In this document: positions 17,966 to 26,828 of the stretch, piece by piece
Position numbering within the stretch: position 1 is the first letter of the stretch
Layout of the letters: every line of letters begins with the position of its first letter
NCBI GenBank assembly: GCA_027485575.1
Contig: JAIXQU010000112.1
Span: forward strand, 1-64,000
Direction of reading: 5' to 3'
Length of the DNA: 64,000 bases
DNA from: Cytophagaceae bacterium
GTDB lineage: Bacteria > Bacteroidota > Bacteroidia > Cytophagales > Flexibacteraceae
Notes under the pieces: model-generated
What the model was told of the DNA's origin: nothing
Databases searched by the model: none
What the model saw: the letters and a program-made list of their open reading frames with translations, nothing else
Program-made: the position numbers and the translations under genes

Positions 17966-20900
17966 ATGCAACACAAAGAATTTCGTCCCACTTCCTGGGC
18001 AATTGACAATAAAACTACGATTTATATTGTTACTTTCTTGATAACCATTGCCGGTTTGATGATTTATGGAAGGCTCCCAAAAGAACAGTTTCCAGATATT
18101 GTTATTCCACAATTTGTAGTAACAACCATTTATCCGGGTACAAGTCCTGAGGACATGGAAAACCTGATCACCAAACCAATAGAAAAGCAGCTCAAGTCAG
18201 TAAGTGGGATAAAAAAGATAAAGTCCCAATCCATTGCTGACTTCAATATGGTGACGGTAGAATTTAATACAGGAATACCGGTAGCGGTTGCCAAGCAGAA
18301 AGTTCAGGATGCAGTTGACAAATCCAAATCAGACCTGCCAAAGGATATGGACAATGACCCTGTTGTTCAGGAAGTTGACTTCTCTGAATTTCCGATTATG
18401 AATATAAATGTTTCTGGAAATTATTCGCTTGATAAGTTGAAAAAGTATGCGGAATTGTTTCAGGATGAAATTGAATCACTTCCAGAAATTACCAGAGTTG
18501 ATATCATTGGAGCATTGAACAGAGAAATTCAAATCAATGTAGATGTATATAGAATGCAGGCTGCTGGATTTACTTTCAGAGATATTGAAGGTGCTGTGGC
18601 TTCTGAAAATATCAATATTTCAGGTGGTGAGTTGAATGTTGAAGATGTCAGACGAACGCTTCGTGTAACTGGAGAATTCAAGGATATGGAATCAATCAGA
18701 AACATTGTAGTGCGTTCAGCAACAGGTGCTTCTGTGCTTTTAAGAGACATTGCAGATGTGGAAGATGCCTATGCTGAACGTCAGGATTTTGCCCGTTTGG
18801 ATGGAAAGGCGGTTATCACCATGAATGTAATTAAACGTTCTGGCGCCAACCTGATTGCAGCTTCTGATAAAATCCAGGAGATTTCAGCAAGATTGCAAAA
18901 AACCAAACTGCCCGATGGTCTGAAAGTTACGCTTACGGGAGATCAATCCGATAAAACCAGGGTACAGCTTAACGATTTGATCAACTCAGTTATTCTGGGC
19001 TTTATTTTCGTGGTTTTAATCCTGATGTTTTTTATGGGGACTACCAATGCAATTTTTGTTGGACTGGCGGTTCCACTTTCCATTTTGTTGGCATTCCTTT
19101 TTATGCCATCGCTGCATTATTCTCTTAATGTAATCGTAATGTTCTCTTTCCTTCTTGGGCTGGGAATTGTGGTAGATGATGCCATTGTAGTGATTGAAAA
19201 TACCCACCGGATTCTACATGACCATAAGGAACTATCTGTAATTCAAGCTGCAAAAATGGCTGCCGGCGAAGTTTTTCTTCCGGTTCTTTCAGGAACTTTA
19301 ACCAATGTTGCCCCGTTTTTTCCACTCCTTTTCTGGCCAGGTATTGTGGGTGAGTTTATGAAGTATCTCCCTGTTACACTGATTATTACCTTGTTTGCGT
19401 CTTTGGTTGTCGCCTTTATCATGAACCCTGTATTTGCGGTGAGTTTTATGAAAAAAGAAGGCGATGGTACTGAGAAGAAAGAAGGGTTGAAATCACTGAT
19501 AAAACCATTGTTAATTCTTGGGGCACTTACTGGGATATCTTATGCGGCAGTTGGGTTTGGATTTGGAAATTTTATGGCGACCATTTTGGTTTTATATTTG
19601 GTTAACCATTTCTTTTTCACTCCATTAATCAACGGTTTTCAAAAAGTAGTGTTGCCTGCTTTCATGAGACAGTATCGGGCTTTTATTACTTTCCTCATTC
19701 AGGGTTACAGACCTTATGGAGCCTTGGTTGTTGTTATTTTTATTTTTATAGCTGTTATTCAGATATTTAAAGCCTCAAATCCTCAGGTTGAGTTTTTTCC
19801 GAATGGGGAACCAAATTTTATTTATGTATACAATCAAATGCCCATTGGCACAGATGCCCGGGTTACTGATTCGGTAACAAAAATCATTGAAAAACGAGTA
19901 AACGAAGTAATTGCTCCTAATAGGCAATACGTTACTTCAGTTATATCAAATGTTGGGATTGGCGCAGGTGATCCTCAAAATCCAGATAGAATTGTTGCGC
20001 CACATAAATCTAAAGTTACAGTTGCTTTCGTAAATTTTGACCAGAGATTAGGTGTTTCCACTTCAACTATTTTGACTGATATCAGAGAAAATTTGACGGG
20101 AATTCCCGGGACTGAAATTTCTGTTGAAAAAGAAAGAGGCGGCCCTCCAACAGGAAAACCAATTGCAATCGAAATTTCAGGAGAAGATTTTTCGGTTTTG
20201 AACAAAATAGAGAAACAAGTAAAAATCGAAATTGAAAAAGCCAATGTTCAAGGAGTTGAAGAGCTGAAGTCTGATTTGGTTCTGAATAAACCTGAAATCA
20301 TTGTCGATATTGATAGAATCAAAGCTACCCAACAAGGGATCTCAACCGCCCAGATTGCCCTTGAGATAAGAAATGCACTTTATGGAAAAGAGATTTCTCA
20401 GTTCAGAGATTCGAAAGAGGAGTACCCAATCATGCTTAGGTTGAAAATTGACAACCGGGACCAGATTGAAAAGCTTCTCAATCTTCAGATAAGTTACCGT
20501 GATATGGCAATCGGTGGTGCTTTCAGACAGATTCCTATCAGTACTTTAGCAAAAATCAGGTATGAAAGTACCTATTCAAGCATCAACCGGAAGAATCAGG
20601 AAAGAATGGTTACCCTATCTTCCAATGTGTTAACAGGATTCAACGCCAATGAAGTGGTTGCGGAAATCAACAAAGTGGTTTCAGGTATGGATATTCCAAC
20701 CGGATATGTGGTGAAAATGGGCGGTGAGCAAGAGGATCAAAAGGAAACGCAGGATTTTTTGGGTATTGCCTTTGCCATGTCTCTGGGATTGATTTTTATT
20801 ATTCTGGTAACCCAGTTCAATTCCATTTCCAAGCCATTTATCATTTTTGGAACTGTAGTGCTCTCATTGATAGGCGTTTTGCTTGGATTTGCACTTACCC

Positions 20901-21382
20901 ACATGACTTTTTCAATTGTGATGACAGGCGTAGGGATTATTGCTCTGGCGGGAATTGTGGTTAAAAATGGCATCATTCTCATTGAGTTTATTGATGAATT
21001 GCGATCCCGGGGTTTTGGTTTGTCCCGTGCCATTTCAGAAGCTGCCGCCATTCGTTTGATTCCGGTAGTTTTAACTGCGGCTTCAGCTGTTTTAGGTTTG
21101 ATTCCATTGGCACTTGGTTTAAATATAAACTTCGAAACCTTGTTTACACATGGTGATCCCGACTTTTTTCTAGGCGGTGACTCTGTAGTCTTCTGGGGGC
21201 CACTTGCCTGGACTATAATTTTTGGACTTACCTTTTCTACCTTTTTGACATTAATAATAGTTCCAGCTATGTATTATGCCGTTGAGCGCATCAAATTGAG
21301 AGTGGCAGGCAAAATACACGAAGCTGAGTATGAAAATATTAAGGCAAATTCAAACCAATTGGAAATTGCCGATGCTTTGTAA
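17966..21382 (+). CDS. RND (HAE1/AcrB-type) efflux permease
   Basis: WAIDNKTTIYIVTFLITIAG, VTTIYPGTSPEDMENLITKPIEKQL, GLGIVVDDAIVVIENTHR, long two-repeat TM architecture. Confidence 0.97.
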   Translation: MQHKEFRPTSWAIDNKTTIYIVTFLITIAGLMIYGRLPKEQFPDIVIPQFVVTTIYPGTSPEDMENLITKPIEKQLKSVSGIKKIKSQSIADFNMVTVEFNTGIPVAVAKQKVQDAVDKSKSDLPKDMDNDPVVQEVDFSEFPIMNINVSGNYSLDKLKKYAELFQDEIESLPEITRVDIIGALNREIQINVDVYRMQAAGFTFRDIEGAVASENINISGGELNVEDVRRTLRVTGEFKDMESIRNIVVRSATGASVLLRDIADVEDAYAERQDFARLDGKAVITMNVIKRSGANLIAASDKIQEISARLQKTKLPDGLKVTLTGDQSDKTRVQLNDLINSVILGFIFVVLILMFFMGTTNAIFVGLAVPLSILLAFLFMPSLHYSLNVIVMFSFLLGLGIVVDDAIVVIENTHRILHDHKELSVIQAAKMAAGEVFLPVLSGTLTNVAPFFPLLFWPGIVGEFMKYLPVTLIITLFASLVVAFIMNPVFAVSFMKKEGDGTEKKEGLKSLIKPLLILGALTGISYAAVGFGFGNFMATILVLYLVNHFFFTPLINGFQKVVLPAFMRQYRAFITFLIQGYRPYGALVVVIFIFIAVIQIFKASNPQVEFFPNGEPNFIYVYNQMPIGTDARVTDSVTKIIEKRVNEVIAPNRQYVTSVISNVGIGAGDPQNPDRIVAPHKSKVTVAFVNFDQRLGVSTSTILTDIRENLTGIPGTEISVEKERGGPPTGKPIAIEISGEDFSVLNKIEKQVKIEIEKANVQGVEELKSDLVLNKPEIIVDIDRIKATQQGISTAQIALEIRNALYGKEISQFRDSKEEYPIMLRLKIDNRDQIEKLLNLQISYRDMAIGGAFRQIPISTLAKIRYESTYSSINRKNQERMVTLSSNVLTGFNANEVVAEINKVVSGMDIPTGYVVKMGGEQEDQKETQDFLGIAFAMSLGLIFIILVTQFNSISKPFIIFGTVVLSLIGVLLGFALTHMTFSIVMTGVGIIALAGIVVKNGIILIEFIDELRSRGFGLSRAISEAAAIRLIPVVLTAASAVLGLIPLALGLNINFETLFTHGDPDFFLGGDSVVFWGPLAWTIIFGLTFSTFLTLIIVPAMYYAVERIKLRVAGKIHEAEYENIKANSNQLEIADAL

Positions 21383-21415
21383 ATTGTGATTTTGGGTTTA
21401 TTAAATTGTTAAAGG

Positions 21416-21440
21416 TCCCGCGTTTTTCGCGGGATTTTTT
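21416..21440 (+). terminator. intrinsic terminator of the efflux operon
   Basis: TCCCGCG-TTTTT-CGCGGGA followed by TTTTTT. Confidence 0.92.
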
Positions 21441-21542
21441 ATTGACTAAATTTCGACTTCGTTAATTTATTTGTGGTGGTGTTAATTTCTATGGTTATTC
21501 TGATTACAAGTCCCATACTTTTACAATTTTAAAACCTGAATA

Positions 21543-22817
21543 ATGGGTCGGCAAGGCATTCGCATAATTTTGATTCTGGCAACCTTAGCTCTGATTGGGG
21601 TTGGTTTTATCCAATGGTTTTGGCTGGAGAGGGCATTTAATTTAAAGGCTCTACAGTTCAATCAAAGTGTGAAAATTGCATTAACTAACACAGCCCAAAG
21701 GCTTTTAGATTACAACAAAAACAAAACCAAACTTATCAATCCTGTTAACCAATTGGCCGATGATTATTTTGTGGTCAGGGTTGATGATGTCATTGATGCC
21801 AATTTATTGGAAATTTTCCTAAAAGAAGAAATCCAAAAGACCCACCTTCTTCTGGATTATGAATATGGCATATATGATTGCGCCAATGACAAAATGGTTT
21901 ATGGAAACTATATAGCCTCCAACTCAAAAAATCTGGAGGTAAATTCTAGAACAGACCTCCCAAAATGGGAAAATCAAACCTACTATTTTGGTGTTCGGTT
22001 TCCCTCAAGAGGCTCAACCCTCGTCGGACAAATGGGAATTTGGCTTTTTTCATCTGGCGTGCTTGTCTTTGTCATCGTATTTATGATTATCGCAATGGTT
22101 ATGATCTTAAAGCAAAAGCGTTTATCAGAAATTCAGAAGGATTTTATTAACAACATGACTCATGAATTCAAAACGCCCCTTTCTTCAATTCTAGCGTCGG
22201 TTGAAACCCTCAAAACAACACTTGAAAGCGAAGAACTTCTTTCTGTAAGAGCCGGCAGGTATCTGTCTATTATCCACATGGAAGGCAAACGTCTTCAAAA
22301 TCAGGTAGAGGCAGTTTTGAAAATGGCAAACCTGGAAACAACCAATTTGAAGAAAGAAAATATTGATATTAAGGAGCTTATTATAAAAGCAGCAGATGCT
22401 GTCGAAGCCAACATTCTAGCTTCAAAAGGAAAGATTGAATTAGAGTTGCCTGACGAGTCAATTGTAATCCAGGCAGATGGTCTTCATCTATCTAACGTTA
22501 TTTCCAATCTGATAGACAATGCAATAAAGTACAATATTGGAGCGCCGGAAATAAAAATCAAACTCAATCAGGAAAAACAGGATTTGATCCATCTGAGTAT
22601 TTCAGATAATGGGATTGGAATTGACAAAGAGCAGCTATCTAAAATTTTTGACAAATTTTATCGGGTTCCAACCGGGAATTTGCATGACGTTAAGGGTTTT
22701 GGGTTAGGGTTGTATTACGTAAAATCTGTTTTAAAAGCCCACGGTGGTAAAATTGAAGCGTATAGCAAACCTGGGCAGGGAACAAAAATGGACATTTATT
22801 TACCTTTTAAAAATTAG
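21543..22817 (+). CDS. two-component sensor histidine kinase
   Basis: FINNMTHEFKTPLSSILASVETL (H box), NLIDNAIKYN, GFGLGLYYVKSVLKAHGG. Confidence 0.95.
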   Translation: MGRQGIRIILILATLALIGVGFIQWFWLERAFNLKALQFNQSVKIALTNTAQRLLDYNKNKTKLINPVNQLADDYFVVRVDDVIDANLLEIFLKEEIQKTHLLLDYEYGIYDCANDKMVYGNYIASNSKNLEVNSRTDLPKWENQTYYFGVRFPSRGSTLVGQMGIWLFSSGVLVFVIVFMIIAMVMILKQKRLSEIQKDFINNMTHEFKTPLSSILASVETLKTTLESEELLSVRAGRYLSIIHMEGKRLQNQVEAVLKMANLETTNLKKENIDIKELIIKAADAVEANILASKGKIELELPDESIVIQADGLHLSNVISNLIDNAIKYNIGAPEIKIKLNQEKQDLIHLSISDNGIGIDKEQLSKIFDKFYRVPTGNLHDVKGFGLGLYYVKSVLKAHGGKIEAYSKPGQGTKMDIYLPFKN

Positions 22818-22830
22818 AAAAATAAAAAAT

Positions 22831-23529
22831 ATGAGTACCAATAAACCAACAATTCTGTTAGCCGAAGATGACGAAAATTTGAGATTTGTAATTCAGGACA
22901 ACTTTGAATTACGTGGATATGAGGTTGTTGCAGCATCAAATGGCGAAGAAGCTTTAAACTCTTTTTTAGCCTCACCAAGCGATCTTTGTATTTTTGATGT
23001 AATGATGCCAAAGTTGGATGGGTTTGAACTTTCCAAAAAGATTAGAGAGATTAACCAAAATGTGCCCATAATTTTTTTGACCGCCAAAGGTCTTAAAGAA
23101 GACAGGCTTCAAGGTTTTAAAATGGGTGGAGATGATTATTTAACGAAGCCATTTAGCATTGAAGAACTAATTTTCAGAGTCGAGGTTTTCCTAAAAAGGC
23201 CTGTCGTTCAGAAAAGCAATGCTACCAACAGTGTTTTCAAGACCGAGAAAATGGAATTTCTGCCTGGTCAGCTTAAAATAGTGACACCCACTGAAACCAT
23301 TTTTCTGACCTATAAAGAGGCAGAGCTTCTGGAGTTGTTTTTTAAGAATCCAGGCCAAATTTTAAAAAGAGAAGAAATCCTGATGAAAATCTGGGGAACC
23401 GATGATTATTATAAAGGCAGAAGTTTGGATGTTTTCATTTCGAAGATTAGAAAGTTTATCCTTTCAGATCCTTCATTTGAAATCCAAACTGTTCATGGTA
23501 TTGGGTTTAAATTTGTAAAGCATTCCTGA
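22831..23529 (+). CDS. OmpR/PhoB-type response regulator
   Basis: ILLAEDDENLRFV, CIFDVMMPKLDG, FLTAKG, winged-helix C-term KREEILMKIWGTDDYYKGRSLDVFISKIRKFL; start ATG at 22831. Confidence 0.95.
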   Translation: MSTNKPTILLAEDDENLRFVIQDNFELRGYEVVAASNGEEALNSFLASPSDLCIFDVMMPKLDGFELSKKIREINQNVPIIFLTAKGLKEDRLQGFKMGGDDYLTKPFSIEELIFRVEVFLKRPVVQKSNATNSVFKTEKMEFLPGQLKIVTPTETIFLTYKEAELLELFFKNPGQILKREEILMKIWGTDDYYKGRSLDVFISKIRKFILSDPSFEIQTVHGIGFKFVKHS

Positions 23530-23604
23530 CCTGAAATCACAATTCTCCCTCGAAAGAATATGAGTTAAAGAACTGAATCACAGAGTTTTTTTAAAAATAT
23601 TTGG

Positions 23605-23910
23605 CTAAAATTTTAACTCCAAAGATTCTATTTTTTCTCCTTTCAGAATGTGCGAATCAAAAATCTGGTCAAGGTTTTCCATTGTTAATGAACCATAAAA
23701 TGTACCTTCCGGGTAAATGACCAAAGCCGGTCCATGCTGACAAACATCAAGACAACCAGCTTTTTGGGCTCTTATTTCTACCTGTAAGTTGGCTTCTTTG
23801 ATTCTTGAGCGGAGGTGTTGAACTGCTTCCATTCCAAAGGCTTCACCGCAGCATTTTTTCCCTTCCGCCTTTTGGTTGGCACAAACAAAAATGTGTTTTT
23901 CGTATTTCAT
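23605..23910 (-). CDS. thioredoxin-like (2Fe-2S) ferredoxin
   Basis: HIFVCANQKAEGKKCCGE...QKAGCLDVCQHGPALVIYPEGTFYG. Confidence 0.88.
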   Translation of the reverse strand: MKYEKHIFVCANQKAEGKKCCGEAFGMEAVQHLRSRIKEANLQVEIRAQKAGCLDVCQHGPALVIYPEGTFYGSLTMENLDQIFDSHILKGEKIESLELKF

Positions 23911-24016
23911 TGAGGTTTTTTCTGCCTGCAATCTATAATCTGTTTTCCATATTGGCTTATGTTTGGTTTTTGAAGATCAGATCCAGGATTTATTGTTTGG
24001 TAGAATCCGAATCAGG

Positions 24017-24460
24017 TTAACTGAGTTTTTCGAAATATTTTATATACAAATCTGACCTTTGAGAAAACTGAAACCATACCAGAAATTTTACCAACCAATC
24101 TGGCCAGTTTTTGGCAGCCTCAAATTCAATGGAATCGATGATACAGGACTGATTATCAATTGTCTCAATTTCATGTTTGTGTCTCCAGAAGTTAAGAAAG
24201 GGAGGAAGGACTATACCTTCATCAACAAAGAACCACTTTTTTTCATCCTCAAAAAATTCGGTTATTCTACTAACCCATGTCCATGAGAATAGGATAAAGT
24301 TCAGTTTGATATCGATCTCATCATTTATTTGATTGCCTCCGTATTGTTCGATTTTAACAATCGGAAACGTAGGGCTCAAAAATTGTAATAATTGAACATC
24401 AAAATTGCTGACCACCTTCTCAAAAGGGGAAGCAACTGTGGTTTTGAAAACCAATTTCAT
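24017..24460 (-). CDS. SRPBCC/START-fold protein
   Basis: MKLVFKTTVASPFEKVVSNFD... single-domain length and pattern. Confidence 0.5.
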   Translation of the reverse strand: MKLVFKTTVASPFEKVVSNFDVQLLQFLSPTFPIVKIEQYGGNQINDEIDIKLNFILFSWTWVSRITEFFEDEKKWFFVDEGIVLPPFLNFWRHKHEIETIDNQSCIIDSIEFEAAKNWPDWLVKFLVWFQFSQRSDLYIKYFEKLS

Positions 24461-24688
24461 AATATTTATTAACCAATCGTATTGGAATCGTAAAAGTCCA
24501 ATAAAATCATTTTTGTTTTAAATTCCAATTAAAGTGTTGAAAAACAGAAATTTGTGCTGTTTTTAAAATTTCCGTTTTAAGGAATTATTGGCAGTTACGC
24601 ATAAAAAATTACATAAATGCCATTCTCTGTTCTGAGGGGAGTTGTCATGCATTTCCACAACTTAATTTTGAAAAAAAGTGGAAATTCT

Positions 24689-25132
24689 ATGAAAACCTTA
24701 ATTTATGGATGCATAGCCCTGATGCTATACACCTTCGATGCGGAAGCAAAAGATGGCAATTCGAATAAAAATTGGAAAACAACAGTCTTTCTTGAATCAA
24801 AAATTGATGCGGATGGAATTTCATTGATCCTCAATGATGAATTGATAGGCGTTTATCACCATTTCATACTCGAAAAAAGTCTTGATGGCAAATCCTTTAT
24901 CGAAGTGGCCAGAGTGGATGAATTAAAAGATACAGAAGGATCCAGAAAAATTAATTTCAAAGATTTTCCTTTTGATAAGAATTCACTTTCCTGTGTTTAT
25001 TACAGAATAAGAGCAGTGGATGAGTTTGGATGGTTTGACTTTACAAATACGGTAACTGCCATGAGAAAACTGGATATTGCCCAGAAAAATAACAAAGAGT
25101 ATTTGTCCGGGCAACCCAATAATCAGTTTTAG
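24689..25132 (+). CDS. secreted stand-alone FnIII/T9SS-like beta-sandwich module
   Basis: Signal peptide; HHFILEKSLDGKSFIEVARVDELKDTEGSRKINFKDFPFDKNSLSCVYYRIRAVDEFGWFDFTNTV resembles the FxVERSxDGxxF...YYRLxxVDxxG pattern. Confidence 0.5.
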   Translation: MKTLIYGCIALMLYTFDAEAKDGNSNKNWKTTVFLESKIDADGISLILNDELIGVYHHFILEKSLDGKSFIEVARVDELKDTEGSRKINFKDFPFDKNSLSCVYYRIRAVDEFGWFDFTNTVTAMRKLDIAQKNNKEYLSGQPNNQF

Positions 25133-26343
25133 AGTTCTTGCTTGTAAGCAAAATCTTCAAGGTAGGCAAAATTTGGCATAAGCTCACCTCCCTTGCAAAT
25201 CGCAGCTTTTTTGATGGAAACATGGTTTCCGCTTACCAATTCCGGAATGATATGGTGCATCAGCATTTCTCCAAAAGCATGAGAAGCATCATAGGGCAAT
25301 TCACAAGGCAGATTATCAACAGCACAGACTGTTATATTATTCTTATTTGAAAATGCCGGCATTTCTTCAAAAGTTTCCGGGTTAATGTCGTAAAATGGAT
25401 TTTCGATGGTACTAGTCCGGATTGTTGTCGGGATAGAACCATGCAAATCGCATGTTACATCAGAGATAACTTTAATTTTGAAATCAGCCTGTTTTGTTTG
25501 TTCACCAGAAAATAATACCGGTGCCTTTGGGTCCCAGTAATGGCATGGAATTAAAATATCGGAACTCTGGGCAAATGCCATAAAATGTCCTTCATAATCC
25601 TGTGGATTTATCCTAAACTTTTTCTCGTCCCAAATTTCATTAATCGGGTCCTTAAAATAGTGCCTGGAACTCAAAATAGTGAAAACGGGATAATTGTATG
25701 TTTCTGTTAAATAATCATCTGGTTCCACTTCGGCAATTCCCAGTCCTTTTAAAACCTCCATAGCACCGGAACCAACTCTTCCACTGCCGGTAATCGCTAT
25801 TTTAATCGGCCCTAGAACTGGGGTATGGTGCTTTGCATAATTCATCATCTCACTCATGTCGCCACATTCAAAAGCAGGCTTTAATCGGATTTCATGAAAT
25901 CTAAACATCCACATTCTTAGGGCGTTATACGCACCTACAATTCCAGCAAATCGGCCAAAGGCGACGGTTCGTTGTCCTTTTTCATCAACCAGACATTCAT
26001 AATCCACCAAAGTAATCTTTTTTTCTAAGGCGGTCTGTAGTAGTTTCTGGTTGTGGGCCTGCTTTTTTATGGTATGGGAGAAAAAGAAATAAACCTTTCC
26101 CTCGATCAATTCTGCGGGTGGCACTTCTTTTATTCCAAACAAGACATCGCAGTCCTGTATATTATTTCCTAACTCCAGGCCCAGGCCCAAATACATTTCA
26201 TCAGGGATACATCTGATTTTGCTGGGCTCAATGTAGAATTGAATTTGCGGATTGTTGATTTGAATTTCATGGCATTGTTCAGGAAGAAATGCAACACGTT
26301 TATCCGGTGGAAATTTTCGCTCCCGAATTAAGCCGATTTTCAC
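25129..26343 (-). CDS. NAD(P)-dependent alanine dehydrogenase/saccharopine (lysine) dehydrogenase-like oxidoreductase
   Basis: MKIGLIRERKFPPDKRVAFLPEQ, IAITGSGRVGSGAMEVLKGLG Rossmann motif, ISDVTCDLHGSIPTTIRTSTIENPFYD. Confidence 0.82.
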   Translation of the reverse strand: MKIGLIRERKFPPDKRVAFLPEQCHEIQINNPQIQFYIEPSKIRCIPDEMYLGLGLELGNNIQDCDVLFGIKEVPPAELIEGKVYFFFSHTIKKQAHNQKLLQTALEKKITLVDYECLVDEKGQRTVAFGRFAGIVGAYNALRMWMFRFHEIRLKPAFECGDMSEMMNYAKHHTPVLGPIKIAITGSGRVGSGAMEVLKGLGIAEVEPDDYLTETYNYPVFTILSSRHYFKDPINEIWDEKKFRINPQDYEGHFMAFAQSSDILIPCHYWDPKAPVLFSGEQTKQADFKIKVISDVTCDLHGSIPTTIRTSTIENPFYDINPETFEEMPAFSNKNNITVCAVDNLPCELPYDASHAFGEMLMHHIIPELVSGNHVSIKKAAICKGGELMPNFAYLEDFAYKQEL

Positions 26344-26680
26344 AGTAGAATTTTTAGAAAGGTGTACTAAATAAATATGGGTGCAAAAAAAGCCAATTGA
26401 TTGCGGATGTCCTAAAATCTAATTCAATAAATTAATTCAATGTTTGGATGTAGATAATTTGTAAGGAAAGGGCCATAATGATATGATTTTATGATTTTTA
26501 CCAAGTCCTAGCCAGGAATTGGTAAGTCCATTTTTTGCCTTTTATATAATTTTATTTATAATTTTTTTAACTTTTTAAATATTGAGTTCTAAAAAACCTT
26601 ATTTTTGCACCCCTAACCCTGTATTATCTGGAATAGCCAATTAGAAATAGACCAAGTAAGGTAAAAAGCCCTAATTAGTT

Positions 26681-26710
26681 TTTTGACCGCTTGATCTCCC
26701 TCTATGTTTG
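26681..26710 (+). promoter_or_regulatory. candidate Bacteroidota promoter upstream of the giant T9SS adhesin
   Basis: TTTTG (-33) and TATGTTTG (-7) separated by 17 nt. Confidence 0.45.
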
Positions 26711-26828
26711 AATGTTTGGATTTGTGGGGTAAGTTCTGCTCAAAAGCTAAATCTTATTTTTGGTTATTAAATAGCTTAAAATCAATTATTTGTCCGCAAA
26801 AAAGACCTTCTAAACCTGTGATTAACTG

